This document shows, piece by piece, positions 15,784-24,363 of a DNA stretch of 64,000 nucleotides. This DNA is from Acinetobacter sp. Marseille-Q1618. GTDB lineage: Bacteria; Pseudomonadota; Gammaproteobacteria; Pseudomonadales; Moraxellaceae. The stretch's first letter is position 1. Every line of letters begins with the position of its first letter. The stretch is taken from assembly GCF_902809855.1 (NCBI RefSeq), contig NZ_CADDWJ010000002.1:1240001-1304000 (forward strand). Reading direction: 5' to 3'. The position numbers and the translations under genes are program-made. The notes under the pieces are model-generated. The model had not been told where the DNA came from. It was given only the letters and a program-made list of their open reading frames with translations, and ran no database searches.

Positions 15784-16507
15784 TCAACAACAGGCAATGG
15801 CATTGATTGATACACTCAATCAGCAGAACTGGGAAAAAGTTGCAGAAAGTTTGCATCAACACGGCTTTGCACTGCTTGAAAATATTCTGCCTGAAAACTT
15901 ATGTGATGTGATACGTGAGCATTATGAGCATGCGCCTTTGTATCGCAAAACTGTTGATATGCAGCGTTATCGATTTGGTTGTGGTGAATATAAATATTTT
16001 AATTATCCATTGCCAAATGTGATTCAACTGTTAAGGACAGAAATTTATCCGCATTTGGTTCCTATCGCAAATACATGGTTTCAACAGTTAAATATCAAAC
16101 AACAGTTTCCAGCAAATCATGCAGCATTTTTACAACAGTGCAAAGCAGCAGGTCAAGCTGAAGCAACTGCTTTGATTTTAAAATATACAGCTTCTGGTTT
16201 TAATACGCTGCATCAGGATTTGTATGGGGAGGTCTATTTTCCGATGCAAGCTGTGATTTTTCTAAATCAGCTCAACCGTGATTTTACTGGTGGCGAATTT
16301 GTACTTACGGAACAAATTCCACGCGCACAGTCCAAAGCACGCGTGTTACAAGCCAATCAAGGTGATATGTTAATTTTCACAACACAGTTTAGACCAAAGC
16401 AAAGCAAGACTGGCTATTCTCGGGTGCAAATGAAACATGGTGTAAGTGAAGTACATACCGGTGAACGCTATACTTTAGGCATTATTTTTCACGATGCAGA
16501 GCGTTAA
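15770..16507 (+). CDS. 2-oxoglutarate/Fe(II) oxygenase
   Basis: This 245-residue prolyl-4-hydroxylase-like oxygenase of the double-stranded beta-helix fold has an iron-binding HQD at residues 148-150 (TLHQDLYGE), a distal His in KHGVSEVH and a 2OG-binding Arg in GERYTLG. It also carries FTGGEFVLTEQ, a hallmark of P4Hc-type members. It overlaps the end of the upstream gene by 14 bases and has AAGGAG 9 bases before ATG 15770. Its place between Ada parts and AlkB suggests a role in nucleic-acid or protein dealkylation, but no substrate is shown. Confidence 0.85.
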   Translation: MQLFNQQQAMALIDTLNQQNWEKVAESLHQHGFALLENILPENLCDVIREHYEHAPLYRKTVDMQRYRFGCGEYKYFNYPLPNVIQLLRTEIYPHLVPIANTWFQQLNIKQQFPANHAAFLQQCKAAGQAEATALILKYTASGFNTLHQDLYGEVYFPMQAVIFLNQLNRDFTGGEFVLTEQIPRAQSKARVLQANQGDMLIFTTQFRPKQSKTGYSRVQMKHGVSEVHTGERYTLGIIFHDAER

Positions 16508-16509
16508 AT

Positions 16510-16755
16510 ATGATTCGACATAGTACCTTGACGGATCAGCAATTACGTTTGATGCTTAGGGCAGGCGAGTTAAATATGGCAGGCAATGCCAAATTAAAAA
16601 TTTATGGGACTTTGCACTGTGCTTCGGGAAAGCGTATGAAAAAAGAAAATCGAGTATTCTTTAGCGATGAACAACAAGCCATTGAGGCTGGGTTTCGCCC
16701 ATGTGGGCATTGTATGAAATTAGCCTATATGAAGTGGAAAAATGCAACTCTTTGA
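16510..16755 (+). CDS. Standalone Ada-type metal-binding domain protein
   Basis: This 81-residue protein is little more than the N-terminal domain of Ada. It has KIYGTLHCASGKRMKKENR (acceptor region) and AIEAGFRPCGHC. Cys37, Cys65 and Cys68 align with Ada Cys38, Cys69 and Cys72. The position of Ada Cys42 is Lys41, so one zinc ligand is replaced. In Ada the Cys38 thiolate removes methyl groups from phosphotriesters and switches on the regulon. Here this domain is separate from the HTH protein. It sits 2 bases after the oxygenase gene and overlaps alkB by 14 bases. Confidence 0.85.
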   Translation: MIRHSTLTDQQLRLMLRAGELNMAGNAKLKIYGTLHCASGKRMKKENRVFFSDEQQAIEAGFRPCGHCMKLAYMKWKNATL

Positions 16756-17356
16756 TTTAGACGCAGACCCGAAACAAAATTTACTGCCTTATCAAGGTAG
16801 CGTTCATTATTATGGAAAAATTTTAACTGAGGCTGAAGCAAATAGCTATTTTGAAAATCTATTAACCAACATCGCTTGGCAGCATGATCAAGCCATTATA
16901 TTTGGCAAAACCATTACCACGAAACGCAAAGTTGCTTGGTATGGCGACCATGCATTTGAATATACTTATTCTAATATAAAAAAATATGCTTTGCCGTGGA
17001 CACCTGCGTTACTGGCTTTAAAAAAGCTTGTTGAAGCCAAAACTGGAGAAACTTTTAATTCATGTTTATTGAATTTATATCATTCTGGTGATGAAGGTAT
17101 GGCATGGCACAGTGATGGTGAAACTGATCTGAAAAAAGATGGTGCAATTGCTTCAGTAAGTTTTGGGGCGGAACGTAAATTTGCATTTAAGCATAAACAA
17201 AGCAAAGAAAAAGTAGAACTGTTTTTAGAACACGGCAGTCTATTGGTCATGAAGGACACTACACAAAGCTATTGGTTGCATCGTTTACCACCAACGAAAA
17301 AAGTCCATACAGCACGTATCAATCTAACATTCAGAACGATTGTTGAGGTGTTATAA
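16742..17356 (+). CDS. alkB: AlkB-family 2OG-Fe(II) dioxygenase
   Basis: This 204-residue AlkB homologue (ALKBH2/3-like) removes 1-methyladenine and 3-methylcytosine by oxidative demethylation. Visible features are LLNLYHSGDEGMAWHSD with iron ligands His123 and Asp125, the SVSFGAERKFAFKH strand, the distal His in YWLHRLPP, and the 2OG/substrate signature RINLTFR (R-x5-R). It overlaps the Ada-domain gene by 14 bases and ends 6 bases inside the convergent membrane-protein gene. It is the last gene of the operon. Confidence 0.92.
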   Translation: MQLFDLDADPKQNLLPYQGSVHYYGKILTEAEANSYFENLLTNIAWQHDQAIIFGKTITTKRKVAWYGDHAFEYTYSNIKKYALPWTPALLALKKLVEAKTGETFNSCLLNLYHSGDEGMAWHSDGETDLKKDGAIASVSFGAERKFAFKHKQSKEKVELFLEHGSLLVMKDTTQSYWLHRLPPTKKVHTARINLTFRTIVEVL

Positions 17357-17833
17357 ATCTGAATCTTCACGAAGTAAGTAGACAATCCCACCGATGACCA
17401 ATCCAAATAAACACGTATAAAAAATAAAAGAGTAAGGTACGAAAGTCGATAAGATTTGGGTTTTGCTGAATGGGAAAAATGGATACATGTCGGTATGCAT
17501 GAATGCATCTAGAAAAATGTGGCTAAAACTTCCTATAAAAGCACTGAACATGGCGACTTTCCATGAGATTTGCCAATTTTTTTCTTTAAAAATATTTCTT
17601 AAAAAAAATTCACTGATCGGTTTTCCAAGCAATATTGCAACTAAACCTATCCCAAATGCACCGATTAAATGATGTGTATATAAATGCAAAGTTTGCCAGT
17701 CTAAAATCATACCTAAAAGAGGTTCTAAATCCATCAGTACTTGTGTACCTGCAAAAATCATAAAGCTGAATTTTTTATGTGCAATAGCTTTGCAACTTGC
17801 ACCCAAACCTAAGTGTAATGGCGTAAATGGCAT
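17351..17833 (-). CDS. Predicted membrane metal-dependent hydrolase (YdjM/DUF457-like)
   Basis: This 160-residue multi-pass protein starts MPFTPLHLGLG, contains MDLEPLLGM and THHLIGA, and ends with a SHIFLDAFMHTDMYPF block. The His and Asp pattern across transmembrane helices resembles the YdjM/DUF457 group of putative inner-membrane metal hydrolases. About four hydrophobic helices are visible. The assignment is by motif only, and the role is unknown. It converges with alkB, overlapping it by 6 bases. Confidence 0.7.
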   Translation of the reverse strand: MPFTPLHLGLGASCKAIAHKKFSFMIFAGTQVLMDLEPLLGMILDWQTLHLYTHHLIGAFGIGLVAILLGKPISEFFLRNIFKEKNWQISWKVAMFSAFIGSFSHIFLDAFMHTDMYPFFPFSKTQILSTFVPYSFIFYTCLFGLVIGGIVYLLREDSDL

Positions 17834-17931
17834 GGTGATACGGCAGGATGAGATTGATTTTAAAATGATAAGTTTTTATTTAAATGTGCGCATGAAGTCT
17901 ATGTGAGGATTGGGTGAAATTTAGGCTAAGA

Positions 17932-17956
17932 AAAAGACCGCGTATAGCGGTCTTTT
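17932..17956 (-). terminator. secB terminator
   Basis: AAAAGACCGC/GCGGTCTTTT with a 5-base loop and T-run on the minus strand lies 22 bases past the secB stop. Confidence 0.85.
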
Positions 17957-17977
17957 GATCATGTCAATCTGTAAAGA

Positions 17978-18436
17978 TTAAGCTTGACCTTCAGCAGCAG
18001 CGGCTTGAGCACGTTCCATATTTGCTTCAAACTCCGCATCAAAATTGATCGGTGTTAAAAGTAATTGAGGGAAGCTACCTTTAGTCACAAGATCATTCAC
18101 CGCTTCACGAAGGAATGGGAATAAAATATTTGGGCAGTATGCACCTAAGATGTATGGAAGACGATCTTCTTCAATACCATCAATAAGGAAGATACCTGCT
18201 TGAGTGACATCGACGATAAATGCGGTTTCGCCTGCATTATTTGCTTGAACAACAACTTTTAAAGAAACTTCAAAGTGCGTAGGATCAACTTTTTCAGCAG
18301 AAGATGACAAATTGATGTTCAGTTCAGGTTGCCATTCTTTGGTAAAAACTTGTGCCCCAGGGACTTCAAAAGATAAGTCTTTTGCGTATAAACGTTCTAA
18401 AGCAAGTTGTGGTTGAGTTTGTTGTTCTTCACTCAT
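17978..18436 (-). CDS. secB: Protein-export chaperone SecB
   Basis: This 152-residue tetrameric cytosolic chaperone holds preproteins unfolded and delivers them to SecA. Typical features are the [18 protein letters not shown] start (here [16 protein letters not shown]), [11 protein letters not shown], and the central [29 protein letters not shown] region, read in pieces across residues 95-125. The end NFDAEF is conserved. The order secB, grxC, rhodanese is also conserved in E. coli. It is 30 bases downstream of grxC. Confidence 0.96.
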   Translation of the reverse strand: MSEEQQTQPQLALERLYAKDLSFEVPGAQVFTKEWQPELNINLSSSAEKVDPTHFEVSLKVVVQANNAGETAFIVDVTQAGIFLIDGIEEDRLPYILGAYCPNILFPFLREAVNDLVTKGSFPQLLLTPINFDAEFEANMERAQAAAAEGQA

Positions 18437-18466
18437 TGTTTATATTCCTTAAATATTATGAAGTGA

Positions 18467-18724
18467 TTAAGCCAATAATTCGTCGAGTTTGCCTTCTTTT
18501 TCTAAGGCATAAAGTTGGTCAAACCCACCGATGAATTGATCTTTAATAAAAATTTGTGGCACAGTACGGTGTTTTGTACGTTGCATAAGCTCAGTACGAA
18601 CCTCAGGTGCTTCATTTGAAAGGTTAACTTCTTTAAATTCAACACCTTTACGTTCTAGAAGTTGTTTTGCTCGAACGCAATATGGACAGAACGTTGTAGA
18701 ATATACAGTTACATCAGCAGCCAT
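18467..18724 (-). CDS. grxC: Glutaredoxin 3
   Basis: This 85-residue glutathione-dependent oxidoreductase has the dithiol active site CPYC (Cys13 and Cys16), the cis-Pro segment TVPQIF and the GSH-contacting GGFDQLYAL. The length is typical of GrxC. It lies 17 bases after the rhodanese gene and before secB on the minus strand, the same order as in E. coli yibN-grxC-secB. It probably reduces ribonucleotide reductase and mixed disulfides. Confidence 0.95.
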   Translation of the reverse strand: MAADVTVYSTTFCPYCVRAKQLLERKGVEFKEVNLSNEAPEVRTELMQRTKHRTVPQIFIKDQFIGGFDQLYALEKEGKLDELLA

Positions 18725-18741
18725 TTTTCAACTCCTTAAAC

Positions 18742-19149
18742 TTATTTTGCTTTCACTAAAGGTAAGCCTTGTGCTTTCCAATTACTAATACCACCGTCTA
18801 AGCGATAACTATCTGCATGACCAACTTGTTGCAAGGCACTGCCTGCAACTTGTCCCATATTACAAATAAAGATCAATGGGCGATCCGCAGTTTTTAACTC
18901 TTCCAGATGACTGGTAATTTTGCTGTAAGGAATATTGCGACTACCGCTGATATGACCTTCTTTGAAATCTTTGGCATCACGTAAATCAATCAACATTGCA
19001 TTTTTAGCTTTGACTAAAATACCAAGTGATTGTGGAGAAACTTTGCGACCACTACGTTGACCTTCAAATACGAAGAACAAAATGATCAAAACCCCTAAAA
19101 CACCAAATAAGAAGGGGTGATTCCCCATAAACTCAAACCAACGTTCCAC
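18742..19149 (-). CDS. Membrane-anchored rhodanese (YibN-like)
   Basis: This 135-residue protein has an N-terminal transmembrane helix (PFLFGVLGVLIILFFVF, about 12-28). A single rhodanese domain follows, with IDLRDAKDFKEGHISGSRNIP and the active-site loop FICNMGQVAGSA, where the Cys is present. It matches YibN, which in E. coli is next to grxC-secB and contacts the Sec/YidC insertion machinery. Transferase activity is unproven. It is the promoter-proximal gene of the three-gene unit. Confidence 0.9.
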   Translation of the reverse strand: MERWFEFMGNHPFLFGVLGVLIILFFVFEGQRSGRKVSPQSLGILVKAKNAMLIDLRDAKDFKEGHISGSRNIPYSKITSHLEELKTADRPLIFICNMGQVAGSALQQVGHADSYRLDGGISNWKAQGLPLVKAK

Positions 19150-19240
19150 AATTCACCTAATTACAATCAAAATTTGTGTTGAGTATAGCCTATATATATG
19201 GTGATCAAAATCACTGCTTCAAGGCTAGATTTAAAGAAAA

Positions 19241-20299
19241 TTAATTTTTTTGTTGCGCCTCAGTAATTTCTTCGACCAAGCGCAAATAACTCTCTAGGCG
19301 TCTTGGCAATATTTCACCTTCAGCAACGGCTTGTTTCAAGGCACATTGCTTTTCATGGGTATGGGTGCAGTTGCGATATTGACAATGTCCTAAAAAATTA
19401 GCAATGTCTGAAAAACCTGCATCTATTTTTTCTAAGTCTAAATGCCAAAGCCCAAATTCACGAATACCCGGGGAGTCGATCAATGCACCATTTTCACCAA
19501 AACGAATCAAACGTGTAGATGTAGTAGTGTGCTGACCAAGTGCTGAATTTTCAGAAATAATATTGGTTTTTTGCGCAGCATCCGGCACGATAACATTGAT
19601 CAATGAACTTTTGCCGACACCAGACTGCCCAACAAAGGCCACCGTTTCATTATCCAGACGTTGACGAAGTTCAGTAATGTCACCTTCAGATTGTGTGATC
19701 ATCACTTCATAACCCAAAGCTTGATATTCATTGAGCATGTCTAAAAGTGGATCATTGTCTTTGAGTAAGTCTGACTTATTTAACACCAATAACACAGGAA
19801 TATCCGCATCAGCACACGCCACCAGATAACGATCAATCAATGTTGGTGCAGGTTCAGGCAAAACCGCAAATACAATCACAATTAAGCTGATATTTGCTGC
19901 GACAGGTTTGACTTTGTGATAACGGTCGGGACGTGTCAGTAATGATGTGCGAGGATGAATGGCAGTAATAATGCCTAAACCTGTGTTTGGATCAGCTTGC
20001 CATTTGACTTTATCGCCAGTGACCAAAAGCTCTAGGTTGGTACGAGTATGACAACGCCAAACACTATTCAGTTCGATCGGTTTCCAAAATGGCTCAGGTT
20101 CACCTTCTGCAACGTTGGGCTTTTGGGGATGTTCTAGTGGAGTAGAAAGGGCTTGTACTTCAAGTTGGCGTCCATAATGCTGAACGACCAAACCTTCAAG
20201 ATCATTGGATGTATCAATGTCTTCTTGACGTGTTTTATGTTGTTTCTGAATACGGCGTTGCTGCTGTTCAGTTAAACGACGTTTACGAATTAAAGTCAT
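19241..20299 (-). CDS. rsgA: Ribosome small-subunit biogenesis GTPase RsgA
   Basis: This 352-residue circularly permuted GTPase helps late 30S maturation. An N-terminal OB-fold is followed by G4 LNKSD, G1 GQSGVGKSS near residues 222-230 and G3 DSPGIREFGL. The C-terminal zinc knuckle has the Cys/His cluster GHCQYRNCTHTHEKQC. The basic N-terminal tail (KRRLTEQQQRRIQKQ) fits gammaproteobacterial members. It is divergent from orn, an arrangement conserved in E. coli. Confidence 0.96.
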   Translation of the reverse strand: MTLIRKRRLTEQQQRRIQKQHKTRQEDIDTSNDLEGLVVQHYGRQLEVQALSTPLEHPQKPNVAEGEPEPFWKPIELNSVWRCHTRTNLELLVTGDKVKWQADPNTGLGIITAIHPRTSLLTRPDRYHKVKPVAANISLIVIVFAVLPEPAPTLIDRYLVACADADIPVLLVLNKSDLLKDNDPLLDMLNEYQALGYEVMITQSEGDITELRQRLDNETVAFVGQSGVGKSSLINVIVPDAAQKTNIISENSALGQHTTTSTRLIRFGENGALIDSPGIREFGLWHLDLEKIDAGFSDIANFLGHCQYRNCTHTHEKQCALKQAVAEGEILPRRLESYLRLVEEITEAQQKN

Positions 20300-20420
20300 T
20301 CATATCCTAAGAACCACAAAAAAGAGAAAGCAAAAATAGCATGATGCAGAAATGAATTACAGCGAAGATGTCAGAAATTTGCTACTATTCATGTTTTATA
20401 GCCTAATAAGATTGCACTTT

Positions 20421-20978
20421 ATGAGCAGCACGCCAGATACACGCTTGATTTGGATCGACCTTGAAATGACAGGTCTAGACACCGACAATGATCAAATTAT
20501 TGAAGTCGCAACCATTGTGACGGATGATCACTTGAATATTCTTGCGGAAGGGCCTGTACTTGCAGTTCATCAATCAGATGTAATTTTAAATGCGATGGAT
20601 GAATGGAATACCAAACAACATGGTCAATCAGGTTTGATTGAGCGTGTACGTCGTAGCAAATTAACCGCACGTGATGCAGAGCTTCAAACTTTAGAATTTT
20701 TAAAGAAATGGGTAAATCCAAAAACCTCACCAATGTGTGGGAATTCGATTTGCCAAGACCGTCGTTTTTTACATCGTTTAATGCCTGAAATGGAACAATA
20801 TTTCCATTATCGTAATCTTGATGTATCTTCTGTAAAAGAGCTTGCAAAACGCTGGCGCCCTGAGATTATGAGCGGTTTAAAGAAAAATGCTTCACATTTA
20901 GCAATGGATGATATTCGTGATTCGATCGCAGAGTTAAAATACTATCGTCAGTATTTTTTTATTGCAAATAATGATTAA
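20421..20978 (+). CDS. orn: Oligoribonuclease
   Basis: This 185-residue DEDDh 3'-5' exoribonuclease degrades 2-5-mers, including pGpG from cyclic di-GMP turnover. It has Exo [10 protein letters not shown], Exo [13 protein letters not shown] and Exo [14 protein letters not shown] with the catalytic His. ATG 20421 gives the standard length. The longer frame from 20352 would add 23 residues unlike the family. The gene is essential in many gammaproteobacteria. A terminator follows at 20998. Confidence 0.96.
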   Translation: MSSTPDTRLIWIDLEMTGLDTDNDQIIEVATIVTDDHLNILAEGPVLAVHQSDVILNAMDEWNTKQHGQSGLIERVRRSKLTARDAELQTLEFLKKWVNPKTSPMCGNSICQDRRFLHRLMPEMEQYFHYRNLDVSSVKELAKRWRPEIMSGLKKNASHLAMDDIRDSIAELKYYRQYFFIANND

Positions 20979-20997
20979 TGTATGATTTTTAAATTTT

Positions 20998-21023
20998 AAA
21001 GAGGCTCTATTGCCTCTTTTTTA
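20998..21023 (+). terminator. orn terminator
   Basis: AAAGAGGC/GCCTCTTT with a 6-base loop and T6 lies 20 bases after the orn stop. Confidence 0.88.
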
Positions 21024-21029
21024 TACACT

Positions 21030-21056
21030 TTGCATTTTTGAAAATTAAGTTATACT
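21030..21056 (+). promoter_or_regulatory. Candidate sigma-70 promoter of the BI-1 gene
   Basis: TTGCAT (21030-21035) and TATACT (21051-21056) are spaced 15 bp apart. The -10 is good, the spacing is short, and transcription would start about 107 bp before the ATG at 21170. Confidence 0.4.
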
Positions 21057-21169
21057 GCAATAGGCAACAACTTTCAGTTTTGTTACAAAAAGAAGTAAGC
21101 TGTACATCAATTTGAAAATTTTTCGTTTTACAATCCCTTTATATTTTAAATATTACAATGAGTTGAAAT

Positions 21170-21904
21170 ATGCAAAGTAATAACCCTATTTTGACCCGTG
21201 TGGAAACACATGCGGATTATAGTCAGCCAATGACCGTTCAGGGTGCAATTCAAAAATCAGTGATGATGACTGTAATTGCGGCTGTGCTTGGTTTAGGCGT
21301 TTTCTTATATAGTTTTGCGACAGCAAATTTTGGACTTGCGTATGCTGCTGCAATGGTTGGTGCAATTGGTGGTTTGATCATCGCTTTGGTGGCAACATTT
21401 AAACCCAATACAGCACGTGTTCTTGCGATTCCTTATGCATTATTTGAAGGTGCGTTTTTAGGTGGTGTATCGGTTATTTTTCAATTGAAATTTCCAGGTG
21501 TACCTTTACAAGCATTGTTGGCAACTTTTGTCACTACTTTTGTGATGTTTGGTTTGTACCGTTTCCAAATTATTCGTGCCACTGAAAAATTTAAATCGAT
21601 CGTCATGTCAGCAACGATTGCGATTGCATTGGTTTTTGTGGTTCAGTTTATTATGCGTTTAGCTTTTGGTGCGAGCATTCCTGGTCTTTTTGAAAGTAGT
21701 TGGTTAGGCATTGGCTTTGCTGCATTTGTTGCAGTGATCGCATCACTTAACTTAATCTTAGATTTTGATTTAATTGAAAATGCTGCAGCACAACGTGCAC
21801 CGAAAGCTTTTGAATGGTTATGTGGTATCGCATTATTGGCAACATTGGTTTGGATGTATTATTCATTCATGCGTTTGTTTAGCATGTTGCAAGGCGATGA
21901 CTAA
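21170..21904 (+). CDS. BAX inhibitor-1/YccA-family membrane protein
   Basis: This 244-residue polytopic protein has seven predicted transmembrane helices and belongs to the BI-1/YccA (UPF0005) family. It has AIPYALFEGAFLGGVS, IRATEKFKSIV and the C-terminal LILDFDLIENAAAQRAPKAFEWLCG, with the paired Asp residues thought to sense pH and gate Ca2+ leak in the family. E. coli YccA modulates FtsH. Which role applies here is unknown. A single gene with its own terminator. Confidence 0.92.
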   Translation: MQSNNPILTRVETHADYSQPMTVQGAIQKSVMMTVIAAVLGLGVFLYSFATANFGLAYAAAMVGAIGGLIIALVATFKPNTARVLAIPYALFEGAFLGGVSVIFQLKFPGVPLQALLATFVTTFVMFGLYRFQIIRATEKFKSIVMSATIAIALVFVVQFIMRLAFGASIPGLFESSWLGIGFAAFVAVIASLNLILDFDLIENAAAQRAPKAFEWLCGIALLATLVWMYYSFMRLFSMLQGDD

Positions 21905-21928
21905 GCTTTAAAGTAAAATATAAATTTA

Positions 21929-21958
21929 AAAATCGTCCTTTTGAGGGCGATTTTTTTA
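21929..21958 (+). terminator. BI-1 gene terminator
   Basis: AATCGTCCT/AGGGCGATT (one G-T pair) with a TTTG loop and T7 follows the BI-1 gene. Confidence 0.85.
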
Positions 21959-22055
21959 TGATTTAAGTAAAGATCTGAAAAAAGGTGGATTATGCAATTT
22001 TGTTCTGATTAAACTCTTGGCATTATGCATACAAAATCATTCAAGTGAGAATTTC

Positions 22056-22859
22056 ATGGCACAAGGACTTTTGGCAGGTAAACGCTTCCTCATCGCAGGT
22101 ATTGCAAGTAAATTATCCATTGCTTTTGGTATCGCACAAGCATTACATCGTGAAGGTGCAGAGCTTGCATTTACTTATCCAAACGAAAAACTTAAAAAAC
22201 GTGTAGATGAGTTTGCTGAGCAGTTCGGTTCTCGCTTGGTTTTTCCTTGTGATGTGGCTGTGGATGCAGAGATTGACAATGCATTTGCTGAACTGGCAAA
22301 ACATTGGGATGGTTTAGATGGTGTTGTGCATTCGATTGGTTTTGCACCAGCTCATACGCTAGATGGTGATTTTACTGATGTAACGGATCGTGAAGGTTTT
22401 AAAGTAGCGCATGACATCAGTGCATATAGTTTTATCGCAATGGCACGTGCTGCAAAACCACTCTTGCTTGCACGCCAAGGGTGTTTATTAACATTGACTT
22501 ATCAAGGTTCTGAGTCTGTCATGCCAAACTATAATGTGATGGGTATGGCAAAAGCATCTTTGGAAGCAGGTGTACGTTATTTGGCATCGAGCTTGGGTGC
22601 TGAGGGGATTCGTGTGAATGCGATTTCAGCAGGTCCAATCCGTACTTTAGCAGCATCAGGGATTAAATCTTTCCGTAAGATGTTGGATGCCAATGAAAAA
22701 ATTGCGCCACTCAAACGTAATGTCACGATTGAAGATGTAGGTAATGCTGCGTTATTCCTGTGTTCTCCGTGGGCAAATGGCATCACAGGCGAAATTCTGT
22801 ATGTAGATGCAGGCTTTAATACAGTAGGTATGAGCGCTTCAATGATGGATGCAGAATAA
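22056..22859 (+). CDS. fabI: Enoyl-ACP reductase I
   Basis: This 267-residue NADH-dependent short-chain reductase carries out the last step of fatty-acid elongation. It has the N-terminal cofactor loop [20 protein letters not shown], and the FabI-type active site Tyr149 with Tyr159-x6-Lys166 (YNVMGMAK). It ends with the usual C-terminal [16 protein letters not shown] 22056 matches the family start; the longer frame from 22017 adds an unrelated 13 residues. It is the target family of triclosan. Confidence 0.96.
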   Translation: MAQGLLAGKRFLIAGIASKLSIAFGIAQALHREGAELAFTYPNEKLKKRVDEFAEQFGSRLVFPCDVAVDAEIDNAFAELAKHWDGLDGVVHSIGFAPAHTLDGDFTDVTDREGFKVAHDISAYSFIAMARAAKPLLLARQGCLLTLTYQGSESVMPNYNVMGMAKASLEAGVRYLASSLGAEGIRVNAISAGPIRTLAASGIKSFRKMLDANEKIAPLKRNVTIEDVGNAALFLCSPWANGITGEILYVDAGFNTVGMSASMMDAE

Positions 22860-22877
22860 TTTAATTTTGCATTGAAA

Positions 22878-22910
22878 AGAAAGGCACTGAGTTCAGTGCC
22901 TTTCTTGTTT
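22878..22910. terminator. Bidirectional terminator between fabI and the efflux operon
   Basis: AAAGGCACTGA pairs with TCAGTGCCTTT around a 2-base apex (in practice a 4-base loop). The flanks are TTCTTGTTTT on the right and, on the minus strand, CTTTTCAAT. It ends fabI and the converging efflux operon. Confidence 0.82.
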
Positions 22911-22921
22911 TAGAATAAATC

Positions 22922-24340
22922 TTAAGGAATAATCGTATTCGGCAATTGCTGAATCGGACTACCACCCAAGGCTTGCATCAAAGTCACATAAGCATTGTAT
23001 TGATTTTGCTTGGTTTGTACCAACGACAAACGTGCATTACGTGTAGTTTCTTGCACATCCAATAAATTTTTCAATGCGACAGCACCGTTACGATAACGGA
23101 CTTCAGTTAAGCGTTCCGTCTTTTCAGCAAGTTCTAAGTTACGTTGTTGCAAAGCAACTTGTTTGTCGATTTCAATACGATTAGACAGTGCATTTTCAGT
23201 ATCCGCAAATGCTTGATACAAGGTTTGACGATATTGAATAATGGCTTTTTCATAATCCAATTCACTTATTTTTAAATCTTTTTTCATGTCGTTATATTGC
23301 AAAAACGGCAGACTTAAACTTGCCCCTAAGGTCAGAGCAGGGTTCTTGAGCAAATTGGTAAGTGAAGTACTGCTTGAACCTAAATTCCCCGTCAAGCTGA
23401 TCGAAGGATAAAACCCTGCTTTAGTTGCATCTTTGGATGCTAAAGCTTCACGTAAGCGTAATTCCGCTGCGCGCAAGTCAGGACGACGTGACAAAATATC
23501 GGCAGGTAAACCTGCTGCGATATTGGGTAAGCTGATTCGTGGTAATTTTTTAGGTTCTTGAATATTTAACTGTTGAACAGGGATTTGTAATAACACCGCC
23601 AAAGCAGTACGTGTTTCTACTAACTGTTGTTCAATTTGACTTAGACTGGCTTTTTGACTTTGTACAGATTGTTCAGCTTGAGTTAAATCTAATCCAGACA
23701 CAGCACCTGTACGATATTGGGTACGAACCAATTCATATAGCTTTTGAGTAGTGGCTAAACTTTGCAGCGCCACACTATAGCGTTCATTGAGATAGCCCAG
23801 TTGCCAGTATAAATTTGCAGTTGTGCCAATCAGCGTTTGTCCAGTCGCTTGTAAATCTTGCTCAGTTGCTAAAGCTTCCCATTTGGTTGCTTCTGTTTGA
23901 CGAGCTAATTTTCCAAATAAATCGACTTCATAGCTGACACCCGCACTTAAAGACAAGCCATTAGAAGCATCATCTCCTGAATTTAGATCAATACGATGTC
24001 CAGTAGACACACCAGAACTGACACGTGGACCTTGTTGATCACGTGCTAAACCCGCTCTTAAACGAGCAGTTTGTAAATTAATTCCCGCAACAGCTAAGTC
24101 GGCATTTTTTTCAATCACTTGCTCAACCAGCGCATTAAGCTGATTATCTCCAAACAATGTCCACCATTTATCAGCATGCAGGTCAGCTTGGATCTGTTGT
24201 TGATTGGTTTTGCTATATGCAAATTGACTTGGAATATCAACTGCAGGCGCTTCATAGGGCGTTTTCACCACAGCCGCACAGCCCACTAAAGAACTTCCGA
24301 GAATCAGGGCAGTTGCCAGTTTGCTTAAATTCATTTGCAT
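22922..24340 (-). CDS. Outer-membrane efflux lipoprotein (OprM/NodT family)
   Basis: This 472-residue TolC-type outer-membrane channel has a lipobox LVGC (Cys21) at the end of its signal. The two OEP repeats have the typical NADLAVAGINLQTARLRAGLA and DILSRRPDLRAAELRLREA blocks and end near the equatorial domain. It is the third gene of the macA-macB-channel operon and would give the complex its exit duct. The first ATG (24340) has AAGGAAA 5 bases before it. Acinetobacter AdeK/AdeC are of the same family, but the setting here is MacAB, not RND. Confidence 0.92.
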   Translation of the reverse strand: MQMNLSKLATALILGSSLVGCAAVVKTPYEAPAVDIPSQFAYSKTNQQQIQADLHADKWWTLFGDNQLNALVEQVIEKNADLAVAGINLQTARLRAGLARDQQGPRVSSGVSTGHRIDLNSGDDASNGLSLSAGVSYEVDLFGKLARQTEATKWEALATEQDLQATGQTLIGTTANLYWQLGYLNERYSVALQSLATTQKLYELVRTQYRTGAVSGLDLTQAEQSVQSQKASLSQIEQQLVETRTALAVLLQIPVQQLNIQEPKKLPRISLPNIAAGLPADILSRRPDLRAAELRLREALASKDATKAGFYPSISLTGNLGSSSTSLTNLLKNPALTLGASLSLPFLQYNDMKKDLKISELDYEKAIIQYRQTLYQAFADTENALSNRIEIDKQVALQQRNLELAEKTERLTEVRYRNGAVALKNLLDVQETTRNARLSLVQTKQNQYNAYVTLMQALGGSPIQQLPNTIIP

Positions 24341-24363
24341 GATATTTTCCTTATTCTCTTAAA

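Noticed and set aside
20352..20420. N-terminal extension of orn
   Set aside because: The added 23 residues have no family support, and ATG 20421 gives the standard protein.
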